DNA of 64,000 nucleotides from Myxococcaceae bacterium (lineage in GTDB: Bacteria; Myxococcota; Myxococcia; Myxococcales; Myxococcaceae), in contig JADGRA010000080.1 in the NCBI GenBank assembly GCA_017881265.1, positions 1 through 64,000 of the forward strand, read 5' to 3'. The first letter of the stretch is position 1. Each line of letters begins with the position of its first letter. The notes beneath the pieces were generated by a model. That model saw nothing but the letters and a program-made list of their open reading frames with translations. It was not told the origin of the DNA and made no database searches. Positions 8,130-19,152 of the stretch are shown here, in pieces. A program made the translations under genes and the position numbers.

Positions 8130-9895
8130 GCGAGCAGGCCACGCCAAGCTGCACCATCGAAGGCATCGGCGCGAGCCCGGGCCTCACCCTGGGGCGGGCC
8201 TTCGTGCTCGACCGGCGGCGGCTGCGTACGCCCAAGCTGCGCATCTCGGAGACGGAGGTCGACACCGAGCTGATGCGGATGAAGACCGCCATCGACCTGT
8301 CGGACCACCAGCTGCAGGAGCTGAAGGAACAGCTCGAGCGCAGCGACGGCAAGGACCACGCGCTCATCCTCGAGGCGCACCGGCTGATGCTGCGCGACCC
8401 GATGCTGCTCGACGAGGTGAACCGCATCATCGCCGCCGACCGCATCAACGCCGAGTGGGCCGTCCGCCGGGTGACCCGCAAGCTCAAGCACGCCTTCGAC
8501 AACATCGCCGACGAGTACTTCCGGGAGCGCCGCGCCGACGTCGACTTCGTCGCAGACCGCGTGGTGCGCAACCTCATGGGCCAGGTGGTGGACGTGGCGG
8601 TGGAGGTGCCCGAGGGCTCGGTGGTGGTGGCGCACGACCTCCCCCCGGCCGACGCCGCCATGCTGGCCCGCACCGGCCGGGTGCTGGCCTTCGTGACCGA
8701 CGTGGGAAGCCAGACCAGCCACACCGCCATCGTGGCGCGCGCCCGAGCCACCCCGGCGGTGGTGGGCGCGGTGCGGGCCAGCGAGACCATCTCCCCGGGG
8801 GACCTGGTGGCGGTGGACGGCACCGCCGGGCTGGTGCTGGTCAATCCCCGACCGGAGGCGCTGAAGGGCTTCGAGGCGGCGCGAGCGCGCTTTGCCGAGC
8901 TCGAGCAGGAGACGCTCGTGCTCCGCGAGCTGCCCGCGGTCAGCACCGACGGCGTCCGGGTCCGGCTGCTGGGCAACATCGAGTTCCTCGAGGAGCTCCC
9001 GTCGCTGCTGGACCATGGCGCCGAGGGCATCGGGCTGTACCGCACCGAGTTTCTCTTCCTCGACCGCTCCGAGCCCCCGAGCGAGGACGAGCATTACGCC
9101 TGCTACCGCACCGTGCTGGAGGCCATGGGGACACGGCCGGTCACCATCCGCACCCTGGACCTGGGCGGAGACAAGGTGCCCGGCAACCGACGCTGGGAGC
9201 GCGAGCCCAACCCGGCGATGGGGCTCCGGGCCATCCGCTACTGCCTGTCGCGGCGGGACCTCTTCCGGACGCAGCTCCGCGCGCTGCTGAGGGCCAGCGT
9301 GCACGGAAACCTCCGGGTGATGTTTCCCCTCATCTCCGGAATGGCCGAGCTGCGCGAGGCGCGCAGCGAGCTGGAGGCGTGCCGGAGCGAGCTCGGCCGC
9401 GAGGGCGTGCGGGTGGGCGGGCGCTTTGCGGTGGGCATCATGGTGGAGACGCCCAGCGCCGCCTGGCTCGCCGACCGGCTGGCCACCGAGGCCGACTTCT
9501 TCAGCATCGGCACCAATGACCTCATCCAGTACACGCTGGCCATCGACCGGCAGAACCGCGAGGTGGCCTACCTGTACAAGCCACTGCACCTCTCGGTGCT
9601 GCGGGCGCTCGAGCACATCGTCGGCGCGGCGCGCACGGCGGGCATCCCGGTGTCCATGTGCGGGGAGATGGCCGGGGACCCGCGCTACACGCTGGTGCTG
9701 TTGGCCCTCGGACTGGACGAGCTGTCGATGACAGCGGGCCAAATCCCCGTCGTCAAGCAGCGCCTCCGCCGTCTCAGCCGGGCCGAGGCCCGCTCTGCAC
9801 TCGAGCAGGCGATGCGGCTGTCCACCGCGGAGGAGATTGAGCGCTTCCTGGACGAGACGGTGCGGCGCATCGGACTGGCCGAGGTGCCGGCCTGA
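8126..9895 (+). CDS. ptsI: PTS Enzyme I (phosphoenolpyruvate-protein phosphotransferase)
   Basis: A 589-residue Enzyme I that starts the phosphorelay by moving phosphate from PEP to HPr. It begins with the GIGASPGLTLGRAF motif. The active-site histidine is His199 in GSQTSHTAIVAR, and the PEP-binding barrel carries GLYRTEFLFL, TLDLGGDK, GTNDLIQYTLAIDR and the catalytic cysteine in SMCGEMAGD. There are no extra GAF (PtsP) or fused domains, so this is the carbohydrate-type rather than the nitrogen-type Enzyme I. It starts inside the HPr gene (ATGA). Confidence 0.97.
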   Translation: MSEQATPSCTIEGIGASPGLTLGRAFVLDRRRLRTPKLRISETEVDTELMRMKTAIDLSDHQLQELKEQLERSDGKDHALILEAHRLMLRDPMLLDEVNRIIAADRINAEWAVRRVTRKLKHAFDNIADEYFRERRADVDFVADRVVRNLMGQVVDVAVEVPEGSVVVAHDLPPADAAMLARTGRVLAFVTDVGSQTSHTAIVARARATPAVVGAVRASETISPGDLVAVDGTAGLVLVNPRPEALKGFEAARARFAELEQETLVLRELPAVSTDGVRVRLLGNIEFLEELPSLLDHGAEGIGLYRTEFLFLDRSEPPSEDEHYACYRTVLEAMGTRPVTIRTLDLGGDKVPGNRRWEREPNPAMGLRAIRYCLSRRDLFRTQLRALLRASVHGNLRVMFPLISGMAELREARSELEACRSELGREGVRVGGRFAVGIMVETPSAAWLADRLATEADFFSIGTNDLIQYTLAIDRQNREVAYLYKPLHLSVLRALEHIVGAARTAGIPVSMCGEMAGDPRYTLVLLALGLDELSMTAGQIPVVKQRLRRLSRAEARSALEQAMRLSTAEEIERFLDETVRRIGLAEVPA

Positions 9896-9959
9896 GCGGC
9901 GGCTGTGCTACACCCTGGCGGGGAGTTTCGCCTCCGGCGGCGAGCCGCTTGCACTGGTG

Positions 9960-11573
9960 ATGGCACAACCCTCCTCGGTCCCCCTGCTGCCTGCGCAGCG
10001 CGCTACGACGCCGACGCTGCAGGTGCGGACCCTCAGTCGCTTTCTGCCGGCGGCGGTGGTGGCCGCGGTGGTGCTGGCGGGACTCGGCTCTCCCTCCGGC
10101 GGCACGCATCCGGACGAGCGGCTGTACCTGTCGCTCGCCAATGAAATGGCGCTGCAGGGCACCTGGGTAACGCCCACCCTGGAAGGGCAGCCGGACTTCA
10201 CCAAGCCCCCGCTTTTGTACTGGGCCTCCGCGGCGTGCCTGCGGGCCTTCGGCCCCCACCTGTGGGCGGCCCGCCTCCCGGTGGCGGTGTGCGCACTGCT
10301 GCTGGCGCTGGTGGCGGGGCGGCTGGCCCGCCGCTTCGCCGGCGAGGCCGCCTGGGCGCGGGGGGTGCTGCTGGTCGGCACGTGCGTGGGCTGCTTGCGC
10401 TACGGCCGGCTGGAGATGATGGACGTGCCGCTGGCCCTGGCCCTGGCGCTGGGGGCGGAGGCGGCCTTCGTGGCAGCGGAGGAAGGGCGGCCGCGCTTTC
10501 TTCTGTCCGTCGGTCTGAGCGCGGGCCTCTCCGCCCTCCTCAAGGGGCCGGTCGGGCCGCTGTTGGTGTTCTCCATCGCCGCCGTGGTGCTGGCGGCCCG
10601 CGCCAGGCCGCTGCTGCTGAGTCGCTGGGCGCTCGCGTCGCTGGCGCTGGCCTTGGCGGTGAGTGCCCCGTGGTTTCTAGCCATGGTGGCCCAGCACGGT
10701 GCGCCTTTCGTCGAGCGCTTCATCCTGGTCGAGAACTTCGGAAAATTCTCCGGCCCCTGGACGCTTCGGGCCGAGGGCTGGCTCCTCCTCGTCCTCGCCC
10801 TGCTCGCGCTGCCCTGGGTGGGCCTGGTGCAGTGGCGCGCGGCGCCGCCCGGGCTGCGGCTGCTCAGCGGCGCGTGGCTGGCCGTGGTCCTGCTTGTCTT
10901 TTCCCTACCGGGCCTGAAGCAGTCCCACTACGTCGTGCCTTGCCTTCTGCCGCTGCTCCTCTTGGCGGCGGTGCCGGAGCGGCCGCACGCGCTGGCGGCG
11001 CGCGTCACCGCGGTGCTGTTTGTCGTGCTGACGGCGGTGCCGCTGCTTGTCCTGCGCGTGGGCTTTCCCTCCGGGGCCCGCTTCGGCCTCGCCGGGATGG
11101 CGGTGCTGCTGGCGCTGGGGGCCTTTGCGCTGTGGCGTCTTCGGGTGGACGCCGCGGCGGTGGGCTTCGCTGGGGCCTGTGTCCTCGCCCTGGCCCTGGT
11201 GCTTCCCGCCGTCAACCCGCCGCCCGTCCCGGAGGCGGCCTGGGCGGCCGCCGGGGAGCGGCCGGTGGTCATCTGGCGTCAGGAGCCGGGCCTGTACGAA
11301 TTGCTGGTGCGCCGGCGGGTCCACCGGGTGAATGACGCCGCGGAGACGGCGGCGGCGGTGGCCCAGGGCGCCGCCGCCATTCTCCCGGCGCAGGACCTGG
11401 ACGCCCTGCCGACTGGCCTCCGGGCCGAGCTGGTTAGCGTGTCTCGCTGGCGCCGGCTGCGCCCGCGCATTCTGCCGGCCGACGTGCTGAAAGCGGTGCT
11501 GGTGGCGGACCCGCTGCCGCTGCAGGAGGAGGCGGTGCTGGTGGTGCGCGCCCACCCCAGCCCCCCGCGGTAG
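9960..11573 (+). CDS. ArnT/PMT-like glycosyltransferase (GT39/GT83 type)
   Basis: A 537-residue polytopic membrane protein with about 10-12 hydrophobic segments. The first periplasmic loop has the family features: HPDERLYLSLANEM (acidic pair for metal/lipid-phosphate) and PDFTKPPLLYW. Enzymes of this group move a sugar from a polyprenyl-phosphate carrier to lipid A, protein or another acceptor outside the inner membrane. The donor and acceptor cannot be read from sequence. The C-terminal approximately 130 residues form a soluble tail. The ATG at 9960 is 64 nt after ptsI. Confidence 0.82.
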   Translation: MAQPSSVPLLPAQRATTPTLQVRTLSRFLPAAVVAAVVLAGLGSPSGGTHPDERLYLSLANEMALQGTWVTPTLEGQPDFTKPPLLYWASAACLRAFGPHLWAARLPVAVCALLLALVAGRLARRFAGEAAWARGVLLVGTCVGCLRYGRLEMMDVPLALALALGAEAAFVAAEEGRPRFLLSVGLSAGLSALLKGPVGPLLVFSIAAVVLAARARPLLLSRWALASLALALAVSAPWFLAMVAQHGAPFVERFILVENFGKFSGPWTLRAEGWLLLVLALLALPWVGLVQWRAAPPGLRLLSGAWLAVVLLVFSLPGLKQSHYVVPCLLPLLLLAAVPERPHALAARVTAVLFVVLTAVPLLVLRVGFPSGARFGLAGMAVLLALGAFALWRLRVDAAAVGFAGACVLALALVLPAVNPPPVPEAAWAAAGERPVVIWRQEPGLYELLVRRRVHRVNDAAETAAAVAQGAAAILPAQDLDALPTGLRAELVSVSRWRRLRPRILPADVLKAVLVADPLPLQEEAVLVVRAHPSPPR

Positions 11574-11590
11574 CGGCGGGCTCCCCGGGT

Positions 11591-11620
11591 TTGACGGGAA
11601 AGCGGGTGCGTGCGTAGTGT
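11591..11620 (+). promoter_or_regulatory. Candidate promoter for metK
   Basis: TTGACG, 18 nt, then TAGTGT, located 28 nt before the metK start codon. The -35 matches the housekeeping consensus in 5 of 6 positions; the -10 is poor but resembles the TAGNNT hexamers seen before several other genes in this window. A T8 run follows just before the ribosome-binding site. Confidence 0.4.
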
Positions 11621-11648
11621 CCGCGCCTCTTTTTTTTCGGAGTACGCC

Positions 11649-12824
11649 ATGACGAAGGACTTCCTTTTCACCTCTGAGTCCGTGACCGAGGGTCACCCGG
11701 ACAAGGTCGCCGACCAAATCAGCGACGGCGTCCTCGACGCCATCCTCTCCAAGGACATCCACGGGCGCGTCGCCGTGGAGACGCTGGTGAAGACGGGCCT
11801 GTGCGTCGTGGCGGGGGAAGTCAGCACCTCGGCCTACGTCGAGATTCCGAAAATCGTCCGCAGCACCATCGTCCGCATTGGCTACACGGACAGCACCATG
11901 GGCTTCGACGGCCACACCTGCGGGGTGATGGTGGCCATCGAAGGCCAGAGCCAGGACATCGCCCGGGGCGTCGACAACAACAAGGAGCAGGGCGCCGGGG
12001 ACCAGGGGATGATGTTCGGCTACGCCTGCAACGAGACGGCCGAGCTGATGCCGGCGCCCATCCACTATGCGCACGCCCTCACTCGCCGGCTGGCGGAGGT
12101 GCGGCGCAAGCTGCACCCCTGGCTCAGGCCGGACGGGAAGAGTCAGGTGACGGTGCAGTACGAGGATGGCCGTCCGGTGCGCATCGACACGGTGGTGGTG
12201 TCCACGCAGCATGCGGAGGATGCCACCAACAAGAAAATCCACGCCGCGGTGATGGAGGACGTCATCGCCAAGGCGCTCCCGAGGCGCCTGTTGGACAGGA
12301 AGACGCGCTACCACATCAACCCCACCGGCCGCTTCGTCATCGGTGGCCCGATGGGCGACTCGGGCGTCACCGGGCGCAAAATCATCGTCGACACCTATGG
12401 CGGGATGGGCCGGCACGGCGGCGGCGCCTTCAGCGGCAAGGACCCCTCCAAGGTGGACCGCAGCGCGGCGTACATGGGCCGCTACATCGCCAAGAATGTG
12501 GTGGCCGCCGGACTGGCCGACCGCTGCGAGGTGCAGGTGTCCTACGCCATCGGCGTGGCCGACCCGGTGTCGGTGATGGTGGACACCTTCGGGACGGCGC
12601 GGGCGGACGAGGCGCGGATTGCCCAGGCGGTGCGGCGCACCTTCGGGCTGAAGCCGCGCGAGATTGTCCAGCACCTGGATTTGCTGCGCCCCATTTACCA
12701 GCGCACCGCGGCCTACGGGCACTTCGGCCGCCCGGAAAAGGACTTCACCTGGGAACGCACCGACATGAAGGATGCGCTGCGCGAGGCCGTTGGCGCACGC
12801 CACCTGCGCGCGGTGGGCGCCTAG
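11649..12824 (+). CDS. metK: S-adenosylmethionine synthetase
   Basis: A 391-residue MetK making SAM from methionine and ATP. Family motifs are all present: [17 protein letters not shown] at the N terminus, [13 protein letters not shown], and [16 protein letters not shown] with the P-loop-like phosphate-binding residues. Length is typical (380-400). I chose ATG 11649, with CGGAG upstream, over an in-frame start 39 nt earlier, because MetK proteins begin just before the FTSESV strand. ahcY, which removes the SAH product, is 1.4 kb downstream on the same strand. The 75 nt leader is too short for a SAM riboswitch. Confidence 0.98.
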   Translation: MTKDFLFTSESVTEGHPDKVADQISDGVLDAILSKDIHGRVAVETLVKTGLCVVAGEVSTSAYVEIPKIVRSTIVRIGYTDSTMGFDGHTCGVMVAIEGQSQDIARGVDNNKEQGAGDQGMMFGYACNETAELMPAPIHYAHALTRRLAEVRRKLHPWLRPDGKSQVTVQYEDGRPVRIDTVVVSTQHAEDATNKKIHAAVMEDVIAKALPRRLLDRKTRYHINPTGRFVIGGPMGDSGVTGRKIIVDTYGGMGRHGGGAFSGKDPSKVDRSAAYMGRYIAKNVVAAGLADRCEVQVSYAIGVADPVSVMVDTFGTARADEARIAQAVRRTFGLKPREIVQHLDLLRPIYQRTAAYGHFGRPEKDFTWERTDMKDALREAVGARHLRAVGA

Positions 12825-12845
12825 CGCGCCCCCCGGGCCTCCGGC

Positions 12846-13097
12846 ATGACGTTGACGGCCATGCCCCAGCTGCGTCGTCCGCTGTTGGCCCTCACGGCGC
12901 TCCTCGGCGCGGCGGCGTTGGCCTGCAGCCCAGGGCCGCCGGTGCTGTGCGCCGCTGCCCTTCCGGACGCCGGCTGCGCCTGGCACGTCGAAGTGCACTG
13001 CGGGGGCGGCGCGGTCTGCAGCCCGGGCAGCGTGCAGGTGCTGGACGCAGGTAGCTGCGTGCGGGACACCGGGGCCGACGTCATCGGCTGTTCCTGA
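12846..13097 (+). CDS. Small cysteine-rich lipoprotein
   Basis: An 83-residue exported protein. Residues 1-27 form a signal peptide ending in AALAC, a lipobox-like sequence. The mature part has six further cysteines with short spacing (CAAALPDAGC, HCGGGAVC, SCVRD, GCS), suggesting a small disulphide-bonded fold. No family recognised. Starts at ATG 12846 or ATG 12861. It is 21 nt after metK and followed by a good hairpin, so it may be read from the metK promoter. Confidence 0.6.
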   Translation: MTLTAMPQLRRPLLALTALLGAAALACSPGPPVLCAAALPDAGCAWHVEVHCGGGAVCSPGSVQVLDAGSCVRDTGADVIGCS

Positions 13098-13114
13098 CGC
13101 CCGCCCCCCTCGTT

Positions 13115-13134
13115 GGCCCCCAAGGGGCCTTCTT
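13115..13134. terminator. Bidirectional terminator hairpin
   Basis: GGCCCC-CAA-GGGGCC makes a perfect 6 bp GC stem with a 3 nt loop, followed by TTCTTC on the plus strand. It sits between the convergent ends of the cysteine-rich lipoprotein gene and the 54-residue minus-strand gene. Confidence 0.45.
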
Positions 13135-13298
13135 CACTGCAGCGGGATGCTGCGCGGCAGCGTCGCGCCCAGCCCCTGGGCCAGGGGCGCCACCACCGCC
13201 GCGCACACCCCCAGGGCCAGCAGCAGCCACACCAGCGTGTGGAGGAGGCCAAAGGCCACCTCCGGAGAGACGACAACCGAGAGTCTTGCGAGACGCAT
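13134..13298 (-). CDS. 54-residue membrane protein, unrecognised
   Basis: A short ORF starting ATG at 13298. The product is 54 residues: a positively charged N terminus (MRLARLS), one long hydrophobic helix (about 16-40, containing LVWLLLALGVC), and a short polar tail. GAGGAGG lies 8 nt before the ATG, one of the best ribosome-binding sites in the window. A TTGACA/TATAAC promoter lies further upstream, so the case for a real gene is strong despite its size. I know no homologue. It is divergent from the CGNR regulator and may be controlled with it. Confidence 0.6.
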   Translation of the reverse strand: MRLARLSVVVSPEVAFGLLHTLVWLLLALGVCAAVVAPLAQGLGATLPRSIPLQ

Positions 13299-13337
13299 GG
13301 CGACAACCTCCTCTAACCTTTAATCGGCTAGATGGGG

Positions 13338-13368
13338 GTTATATGCTCTCGAAGGCTTAACCTGTCAA
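13338..13368 (-). promoter_or_regulatory. Promoter for the 54-residue membrane protein
   Basis: On the minus strand a perfect TTGACA (plus coordinates 13363-13368) is followed by TATAAC (13338-13343) with a 19 nt spacer. The spacer is 1-2 nt longer than ideal. The transcript would have a leader of about 30 nt carrying the strong GAGGAGG site. Confidence 0.5.
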
Positions 13369-13383
13369 GTCCATTTAGTTGGT

Positions 13384-13389
13384 TATAAT
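13384..13389 (+). promoter_or_regulatory. TATAAT -10 element 9 nt before the CGNR gene start
   Basis: A perfect TATAAT in a short AT-rich island. Transcription starting the usual 6-8 nt downstream would begin at or within 3 nt of the ATG at 13399, giving a leaderless or nearly leaderless mRNA, in line with the absence of a Shine-Dalgarno sequence there. No good -35 is seen 16-18 nt upstream. Confidence 0.45.
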
Positions 13390-13398
13390 GGCGGTGCC

Positions 13399-15499
<2,101 letters not shown>

Positions 15500-15509
15500 G
15501 GCGCCCCCA

Positions 15510-17567
15510 TTAGGGGACGAGCGCCAGGTACTGCTCGTAGCGCGTCTGAATCTGGCTGACGTACTTCACCGGCTCGCTGCCGCGCGCATAGCCGTAGCGC
15601 GCGAGGCGGTAGTAGACGGGTTTCTGCAGGTCGAGCATCGCCTTCTCGACGTTGTTGAACCAGCGATTCCTGTCAAGCCCGCGCTCGGCGGCCAGCCGGC
15701 GGGCGTCGGTGAGGTGGCCCAGCCCGACGTTGTAGGCGGCCAGGGCGAAGCGCACCCGCTGCTGCAGCGCCAGCTCCGGCTCGAGCTGGCCCATCAGCTC
15801 CGCCAAAAACGCGATGCCGGCATGGGTGCACTCCTCGGGGTCGGTGAGGCGGCTGAAGCCGAGGCTTTTCGCCGTGCGCGGCAGAATCTGCAGCAGGCCA
15901 ACCGCGCCTTCCCGGCTTCTTGCCCGCGGGTTGAAGCGGCTCTCCTGGTAAGCCTGGGCGGCGGTCAGCCGCCAGTCGAAGCCGTAGCGCGGCGCCAGCT
16001 TCTTGAAGATGTCGTCGTAGGGGGACACCGCCCCTTTGACGTCGCCGCGGGGTGGGGCGACGTCCTGGGGAGCTTCGAAGATGCGCCGGTAGGCGAGGTT
16101 GAATTCGAGGCCGCGGTCGGCGCGCTTGACGAAGGCGTTGACGGCGGAGAGGAGCTTCGGGTTCCCTACCCGCACCGCGAAGGCGATGTCCTTCTTGCTG
16201 CCCGCTTCCAGTGGCAGCGCGCCCACCACGTCCTGGCGCCAGGTGAGCTCCGCCTGAAGGATGTGGCTGTCGGCGACCGTGAGGTCGGCCGCCCCGCTGG
16301 CCATCTGGTCGATGAGGTCCTCCGTCTCGACGTCCTCCGCCACGCTGACCAGCGTGAAGCCCAGCCGGGGCTGTAGCCGCGCCAGGGTGCGGGCGTAGCT
16401 CGACCCGGGCCGCACGCTGATGCGGCGCCCCTTCAGCTGCTCCAGGCTGGTCAGCCGCGTCTCGGCCAGCCGCTGCACCACCATCTCCTGCACCTGCAGG
16501 TAGGGCTGGCTGAAGTCCACCAGCTGGGCCCGGTCCGGGCTGACCGTGAAGGAGGCGGCGATGACGTCCCCCCGGCCCTCCAGAAGCCATGGCACCAGCT
16601 GGTCGTGTGCCGGCGGCACCACCATCGCCAGGCGCACCTTCAGCTGCCTGGCCAACATCGACGCCAATTCGTAGTCGAAGCCGCGCGGCTGGCCCCCTTC
16701 GAGGAAATAGCTGACGCCGTTGTTGCGGGTGAGGACGCGCAGCTCGCCGCGCTTCACAATCTCGTCGAGGTCCCCGGTGAAGCGGCGGGTGGCGTAGGAG
16801 ACCAGCCCCTTCTCCAGAAGGAAGCTGTCCAGCGCCGCGCGCAGCGCGTGGGCCGACAGGCGCACGGCCCACACCGCGGGCTGCCGCTCCGCCAGGGTGA
16901 AGAGGTGCTGCAGCCCGTGGTTGTAGGCCTCGAAGCGCTCCAACTCGGCCGAAGTGGCGACCGCCAGCGCGCGCTCGCCCCGGCTGACGTCGTAGAGCAG
17001 CTGCTCGGCGTCACTCACATTGGCCACGGCGTCGATGAGCAGCTCCGGGACGGCGGAGGCCTTCAGCGCCTCCAGCGTCTCCTGCGCGGCCGATCCGGCC
17101 ACCACCGACACCTTGCGCCCGCCCAGCTCCGAGGCGCGCACCGGCAGGCCGGCGGCTCCCTTGGTGCCCACCAGCACCTCGCTCACCACCCGCAGCGGCT
17201 GGGTGAAGGCGACGCGGGCGCGGTCGGCGGCAGTCACCGTCAGGCCCACCGCCACCACGTCCCCCTTTCCGGCCAACAGGGCCGGAAGCAGGGCGTCGCT
17301 GCGTTGGACGCCGACTTCCTCCACCTTCAGGCCCTGGCGGGCCGCGAATTCCGCCAGCAGCTCCGCGTCGGTGAAGCCGGTGCCGGTGCGCGGCAGCTCA
17401 GCAGCGGCGTCCCCCAGCACCAGCGCCCGCAGCGTCCCGCGCACGCGCACCGCCGCCAGGTCCTCGTCGGCGGCCCAGCCCGGTGCCGCGGCCAGCACGG
17501 CCACCGCCAAGGCGAGCGGCCCGTGTCCCGTCGCGACGACGCGCATCGGCCAGCGCCAGGAAGCCAT
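15510..17567 (-). CDS. MltF-type lytic transglycosylase with two SBP_bac_3 domains
   Basis: A 685-residue exported peptidoglycan lytic transglycosylase. Residues 1-32 are a signal peptide (ends AAPGWAA). Two successive amino-acid-binding-type (SBP_bac_3) domains follow: about 36-260 and 265-500 (the second starts GELRVLTRNNGVSYFLE). The C-terminal SLT domain is about 515-640, with catalytic Glu542 in AQAYQESRFNP and the motif GLLQILPRTAKSLG, then ALAAYNVGLGHL. E. coli MltF has only one binding domain, so this is an extended form; the binding domains may sense a wall-derived ligand. It converges on ahcY with a 10 nt gap and is divergent from uppP. Confidence 0.9.
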   Translation of the reverse strand: MASWRWPMRVVATGHGPLALAVAVLAAAPGWAADEDLAAVRVRGTLRALVLGDAAAELPRTGTGFTDAELLAEFAARQGLKVEEVGVQRSDALLPALLAGKGDVVAVGLTVTAADRARVAFTQPLRVVSEVLVGTKGAAGLPVRASELGGRKVSVVAGSAAQETLEALKASAVPELLIDAVANVSDAEQLLYDVSRGERALAVATSAELERFEAYNHGLQHLFTLAERQPAVWAVRLSAHALRAALDSFLLEKGLVSYATRRFTGDLDEIVKRGELRVLTRNNGVSYFLEGGQPRGFDYELASMLARQLKVRLAMVVPPAHDQLVPWLLEGRGDVIAASFTVSPDRAQLVDFSQPYLQVQEMVVQRLAETRLTSLEQLKGRRISVRPGSSYARTLARLQPRLGFTLVSVAEDVETEDLIDQMASGAADLTVADSHILQAELTWRQDVVGALPLEAGSKKDIAFAVRVGNPKLLSAVNAFVKRADRGLEFNLAYRRIFEAPQDVAPPRGDVKGAVSPYDDIFKKLAPRYGFDWRLTAAQAYQESRFNPRARSREGAVGLLQILPRTAKSLGFSRLTDPEECTHAGIAFLAELMGQLEPELALQQRVRFALAAYNVGLGHLTDARRLAAERGLDRNRWFNNVEKAMLDLQKPVYYRLARYGYARGSEPVKYVSQIQTRYEQYLALVP

Positions 17568-17665
17568 CGGCAGAGGCGCACCCTAGCACCGGCTGCGCGG
17601 CTCTCGGGGGGTGTCCTTTCACCTCTTGCCGCTGACGGCGCTTTGCGCAATGACCGGCGGCTTCC

Positions 17666-18544
17666 ATGGGACTCTTCCGCGCCATCGTCCTGGGCATCGT
17701 CCAGGGCGTCACTGAGTTTCTGCCCATCAGCTCCACCGCCCACCTCCGCATCGTCCCGGAGATTCTGGGCTGGCCGGACGCCGGGGCGGCCTACACGGCG
17801 ATGATTCAACTGGGCACGGTGGCGGCGGTGATTGTGTATTTCTGGCGGGACCTGGTCCGGCTGACGCAGGCCTGGGTGGAGGGCGTGCTGCGCGGGGCGC
17901 CCTTCCGGACGCTGGACTCCCGACTGGCGTGGTTCGTGTTGGTGGGCACCCTGCCCATCGGCATCCTGGGGCTGACCTTCAAGCACCACATCGAGACGTC
18001 CCTGCGTTCCCTGTACGTCATCGCCTTCGCCATGGTGGGCCTCGCCGTGGTGCTGCTGCTCGCCGAGCGCATTGCCCAGCACCGGCGGACGCTGAGCGAG
18101 ATGGGTTGGCCGGACGCCATCGTCATCGGCCTGTGCCAGGCGGTGGCCCTCATCCCCGGCAGCAGTCGGTCCGGTACCACCCTGACGGGCGGCCTGGCGC
18201 TCGGCTTTCGCCGCGAGGATGCGGCGCGTTACTCGTTCCTCCTCTCCATCCCGGCCACCGCCGCCGCCGGCGTCTTCGAGATGCGTCACCTTGTGCGCAG
18301 CGGCGAGCCCTTCACCGGCCCGGACGTGCTGATGGGCACGTTGGTGGCCTTCGTCACGGGGCTGGCTGCCATCGCCTGGCTGCTACGCTTTCTGCGCACG
18401 CGCTCGACCGTCGTCTTCGTCGTCTACCGTTTCCTCCTCGGCGGGCTGCTCCTGCTCTTGCTCGCTAGCGGCCGGCTCAACCCGCAGCCGGACGCCGCGC
18501 CGCAGGCGCATGCCGCGCTCGCCGCTGGGCCGGTGCGCGAGTAG
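17666..18544 (+). CDS. uppP: Undecaprenyl-diphosphatase
   Basis: A 292-residue polytopic inner-membrane phosphatase (BacA/UppP) recycling undecaprenyl pyrophosphate for cell-wall and polysaccharide synthesis. Signatures are the N-terminal GIVQGVTEFLPISSTAHL with catalytic Glu and Ser residues, and LIPGSSRSGTTLTGG with the phosphate-binding Arg. About eight hydrophobic segments. It stands divergent from the lytic transglycosylase and 8 nt before the NUDIX gene, so likely first in the uppP-nudix-manC-phosphomannomutase-purEK run. Confidence 0.96.
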   Translation: MGLFRAIVLGIVQGVTEFLPISSTAHLRIVPEILGWPDAGAAYTAMIQLGTVAAVIVYFWRDLVRLTQAWVEGVLRGAPFRTLDSRLAWFVLVGTLPIGILGLTFKHHIETSLRSLYVIAFAMVGLAVVLLLAERIAQHRRTLSEMGWPDAIVIGLCQAVALIPGSSRSGTTLTGGLALGFRREDAARYSFLLSIPATAAAGVFEMRHLVRSGEPFTGPDVLMGTLVAFVTGLAAIAWLLRFLRTRSTVVFVVYRFLLGGLLLLLLASGRLNPQPDAAPQAHAALAAGPVRE

Positions 18545-18552
18545 CCCGGGCC

Positions 18553-19152
18553 GTGGAGGCGCTCTTCGAGGAGCTCGCGGAAAGACTGAGGGAGTCCCCC
18601 GGGCGCCCGCTCGACTTGCCGGGCGTGGCCCTGCGCGAGGCCGCCGTGCTGGTGCCCCTCACCCTGCGCGAGGGCACCCCGACCATCATCTTCACCCGGC
18701 GGCCGGAGGGCCTACGGCGGCACGGGGGCCAAATCTCCTTCCCCGGCGGGGTCCGGGACGAAGGCGACGTCACCCCGCTGCACGCGGCGCTGCGCGAGCT
18801 TCAGGAGGAGGTGGGCGTCGCGCCGGAACGCGTCGAGGTGCTGGGCATGCTGGAGGAGATTCCCACCATCACCGAGTTCCGGGTCCTCCCCTTCGTCGGA
18901 CGCCTGGCGCCGGGCACCGTCCTGACGCCGGACCCCGGCGAGATTGCCGAGGTCCTGGAAGTCCCCCTGTCGGCGCTGCTTGAGCCGAGCCGGCAGCGCG
19001 TCGAGAAGCGCTTCCTCTTCGGCGCGGAGCGCGACATCTACTTCTTCGAGTATGCCGGGCACACCATCTGGGGTGCCACCGCGCGCATTCTTCGAAACCT
19101 GCTGGACCGGGCCGAGGGACTTCCCGCCTGGAAGGGATTGCGTCGACCATGA
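18553..19152 (+). CDS. NUDIX hydrolase, CoA pyrophosphatase type
   Basis: A 199-residue NUDIX protein of the NudL/YeaB branch. The NUDIX box is GGVRDEGDVTPLHAALRELQEEVG (positions about 67-90), with the CoA-type extension GGQISFPGG just before it. The branch hydrolyses CoA and CoA derivatives to 3',5'-ADP and phosphopantetheine. The GTG start at 18553 is 8 nt after uppP, and the stop overlaps the next gene by 4 nt. The box has the canonical REXXEE core (RELQEE). Confidence 0.9.
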   Translation: MEALFEELAERLRESPGRPLDLPGVALREAAVLVPLTLREGTPTIIFTRRPEGLRRHGGQISFPGGVRDEGDVTPLHAALRELQEEVGVAPERVEVLGMLEEIPTITEFRVLPFVGRLAPGTVLTPDPGEIAEVLEVPLSALLEPSRQRVEKRFLFGAERDIYFFEYAGHTIWGATARILRNLLDRAEGLPAWKGLRRP

